Assembly (NCBI GenBank): GCA_007136595.1
Contig: SLGQ01000141.1
Coordinates: forward strand, 1-15,132
Reading direction: 5' to 3'
DNA from: Candidatus Sumerlaeota bacterium
GTDB taxonomy: Bacteria > UBP6 > UBA1177
Length of the DNA: 15,132 bases
This document shows, piece by piece, positions 13,397-15,132 of the stretch. The notes beneath the pieces were generated by a model. It had not been told where the DNA came from and did no database searches. It saw only the letters and a list, made by a program, of their open reading frames with translations. The position numbers were made by a program, and so were the translations under genes. How positions within the stretch are numbered: the first letter of the stretch is position 1; the number at the start of each line of letters is the position of its first letter.

Positions 13397-14878
13397 TCAT
13401 TTCATTCTTTCAGCAATTTTCTTAAAGCTCAAAAGTCCCGCTTCAAGATTTTCAACGATTTCCGATGCTATTGTTTCGGGGTCAGGAAGATTATCGAGGT
13501 CTGCAAGTGAATTGTCTCTAAGCCATGTAATATCAAGAGAAGTTTTATCTCTTGCAACTATTTCATCATAGGTAAATTTTCTCCATCTTCCTTCTGTGTT
13601 TGTTTCGGAGTTGTAAGTTTCAACTCTTTTACTGCGGTTTGTTGGGTTGTAGCATTTTATAAAATCAGACAAATCTTTAAGTTTTAGAGGGTTTTTCTTC
13701 AGAGTGTGGTGGATATTGGTTCTGTAGTCATATATCCACACTTCTTTTGTCCACGGGTCTTTGCTTGCCGGTTTTGCATCAAAAAAGAGCACATTGGCTT
13801 TAACTCCCTGTGCATAAAATATTCCTGTCGGAAGTCGCAGAATTGTATGAAGATCAGTTTTATGAAGAAGAGCTTTTCTCACTTTTTCACCGGCACCACC
13901 CTCAAAAAGAACATTATCGGGAAGCACTACTGCCGCTTTTCCGGTCGTTTTAAGGAGAGTCATAATGTGCTGAAGAAAATTAAGCTGTTTATTACTTGTT
14001 GTGACAATAAAATCCTGTCTGTTGTAAACGAGATTTTCTTTTTCTTCTTCACCCTCTTCATTTGTAAAAGTTATACTGCTCTTTTTTCCGAAAGGGGGAT
14101 TAGCAAGAACATAATCATAACTTACAGGAGCCGATGAAATAAGTGAATCCTGCGGTGAAATAAAACTGTCGGAATCAATATCGCCGATGTTATGCAGGAA
14201 CATATTCATCAGACACAGTCTTCTAGTGTTGGAAACAATTTCATTTCCAAAAAAAGTATGCAGTTTCAAAAACTCCCGCTGTTCTTTATCGAGATGATAA
14301 TTATCTGTATTAACTATGAAATTATATGCACCAAGAAAGAATCCTCCCGTACCGCAGGCAGGATCGGCAATAGTTTTCATCGGTTCAGGACGGACACATT
14401 CAACCATAGCCGCAATAAGGTCTCTCGGAGTAAAATACTGACCAGCCCCGCTTACGACATCTTCCGCATTCTTTTTAAGAAGACCCTCATAAATATCACC
14501 CTTATCCTTCACACCCATACCGACCCAATTTTCGGCATTAATCATTGCAATAAGTTTATACAGCTTTGCAGGATCAGTAATCTTGTTCTGACTCTTTGTG
14601 AAAATCTGACCGAGAGCTCCCTTCTGCTTACCAAGTTCACGCAAAATACGATTGTAGTGAGTATCCAGAGCATCACCACTCTTCCCCGTCAGACTCTCCC
14701 AGTTGTAGTCAGCAGGAATATCCATCTTACGATTGTGTGGCGGCCTTGAATATTCATCAGCCATCTTCAAAAATAAAAGATAAGTCAACTGCTCAAGATA
14801 ATCACCGTAACCAACCCCATCATCCCGCAAAGTATTACAGAAACTCCAAACCTTCTGAACAATAGCACTCGTCATCAT
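13397..14878 (-). CDS. hsdM: Type I restriction-modification system, adenine methyltransferase subunit (HsdM)
   Basis: HsdM makes N6-methyladenine at the site chosen by HsdS and is needed for both modification and restriction complexes. The 493 residues comprise the helical HsdM N-domain (about 1-135), then the methylase domain. GAGQYFTPR (144-152) precedes the SAM-binding motif I DPACGTGGF (172-180), GNEIVSNTRRL lies at 211-221, and the catalytic motif IV NPPF is at 260-263. All key residues are intact and the length is normal. GGAG at 14889-14892 precedes the start, where ATGATG allows initiation at 14878 or 14875; 14878 overlaps the hsdS stop as ATGA. The order S then M is less common than M then S. 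No hsdR lies within the window; it may be upstream beyond the edge. Confidence 0.95.
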   Translation of the reverse strand: MMTSAIVQKVWSFCNTLRDDGVGYGDYLEQLTYLLFLKMADEYSRPPHNRKMDIPADYNWESLTGKSGDALDTHYNRILRELGKQKGALGQIFTKSQNKITDPAKLYKLIAMINAENWVGMGVKDKGDIYEGLLKKNAEDVVSGAGQYFTPRDLIAAMVECVRPEPMKTIADPACGTGGFFLGAYNFIVNTDNYHLDKEQREFLKLHTFFGNEIVSNTRRLCLMNMFLHNIGDIDSDSFISPQDSLISSAPVSYDYVLANPPFGKKSSITFTNEEGEEEKENLVYNRQDFIVTTSNKQLNFLQHIMTLLKTTGKAAVVLPDNVLFEGGAGEKVRKALLHKTDLHTILRLPTGIFYAQGVKANVLFFDAKPASKDPWTKEVWIYDYRTNIHHTLKKNPLKLKDLSDFIKCYNPTNRSKRVETYNSETNTEGRWRKFTYDEIVARDKTSLDITWLRDNSLADLDNLPDPETIASEIVENLEAGLLSFKKIAERMK

Positions 14879-15132
14879 TTATCTGTTTCTCCGTTAAAAT
14901 TTAACAACTTACCCTCAAAAGCCTGCTTTAAAATGCTCTGCCGCAAAGATTCCGCCCTTGCCAGCGAAAAAACAATATCCTCCTCCAGCTTATCACACAC
15001 CGTAAGGCGCGATTCAAGCTCCTCAACTATTTTTATTTGTTCGGAGAGAGGTGGGATGGGGATTTGGATAGATTCTATCCTGTACAAAGATAGCTTGGGT
15101 TGAGTCGTTGTTTTCGTCTTTTCTTTTATCTG
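14875..15132 (-). CDS. hsdS: Type I restriction specificity subunit (HsdS), C-terminal fragment
   Basis: The frame is open from the right window edge to TGA 14877-14875, giving 85 residues that continue into unseen sequence; a TTG at 15087 is therefore not a start. The text is the classic end of an S subunit: IQIPIPPLSEQIKIVEELE closes the second target-recognition domain, and CDKLEEDI...AESLRQSILKQAFEGKL forms the conserved coiled-coil helix that spaces the two domains and binds HsdM. HsdS sets the DNA sequence recognised by the complex, but the recognition parts lie outside the window, so specificity cannot be suggested. It overlaps hsdM by 4 nt (ATGA). Confidence 0.92.
   Translation of the reverse strand, partial: QIKEKTKTTTQPKLSLYRIESIQIPIPPLSEQIKIVEELESRLTVCDKLEEDIVFSLARAESLRQSILKQAFEGKLLNFNGETDK

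Noticed and set aside
14893..14905. Palindrome GTTAAAATTTAAC near the end of hsdS
   Set aside because: AT-rich, inside coding sequence, short; no promoter it could control is nearby.
1..15132. CRISPR arrays, tRNA/rRNA genes, insertion sequences, integrases, riboswitches
   Set aside because: Read for on both strands; no regularly spaced repeats, cloverleaf-like segments, transposase motifs or terminal inverted repeats were recognised.

Overview
The window is a compact bacterial chromosome segment of low to moderate GC. The two lipoprotein signal peptides, the exported periplasmic-type amidase and the PilZ protein suggest a Gram-negative organism. One lipoprotein carries a small Cys-rich knot, a long Asp/Glu linker and a receptor-L-type repeat domain, a style I associate with deltaproteobacterial or Myxococcota-like genomes. 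That placement is an inference from style, not from a marker gene. No rRNA, tRNA, CRISPR array, transposase or integrase was seen, and no gap between genes exceeds about 180 bp.

Left part (1-3165, + strand): the C-terminal part of an unknown, possibly beta-propeller protein; a two-gene lipoprotein unit; then a family 2 glycosyltransferase. The lipoprotein unit and the glycosyltransferase are each preceded by a nearly identical 43/44-bp promoter-bearing repeat (656-698 and 2265-2308). This looks like an accessory surface or envelope region.

Cofactor operon (6004 to 3177, - strand): panC, a PLP class I/II aminotransferase, folK and a small helical protein, spaced 1-2 bp apart or joined by a TAATG stop/start. 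It serves pantothenate, amino-acid and folate metabolism.

Fe-S and tRNA-modification operon (6180-8939, + strand, divergent from panC): cysteine desulfurase (iscS/nifS type), U-type Fe-S scaffold, and an MtaB-type radical-SAM tRNA methylthiotransferase. The genes overlap by 4 and 14 nt. A TTGACA/TATATT promoter and a perfect small hairpin lie in front.

Second + strand operon (9011-11835): a Cys-rich zinc-ribbon/coiled-coil protein, a PilZ protein, a SlyD-like FKBP and an NhaC-family antiporter. It ends one base from the convergent amidase gene.

Right part (- strand, reading leftward from 15132): the 3' end of hsdS and all of hsdM (type I restriction-modification, ATGA overlap), then parB with its own promoter, then an N-acetylmuramoyl-L-alanine amidase overlapping parB by ATGA. 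No parA and no hsdR lie inside the window.

Most genes are ordinary housekeeping. The parts that merit a second look are the repeat-flanked lipoprotein pair, the zinc-ribbon/PilZ/FKBP/NhaC unit, the hairpin at the 5' end of the Fe-S operon, and the S-before-M restriction genes placed directly upstream of parB. I did not find convincing evidence of a wholly new system.
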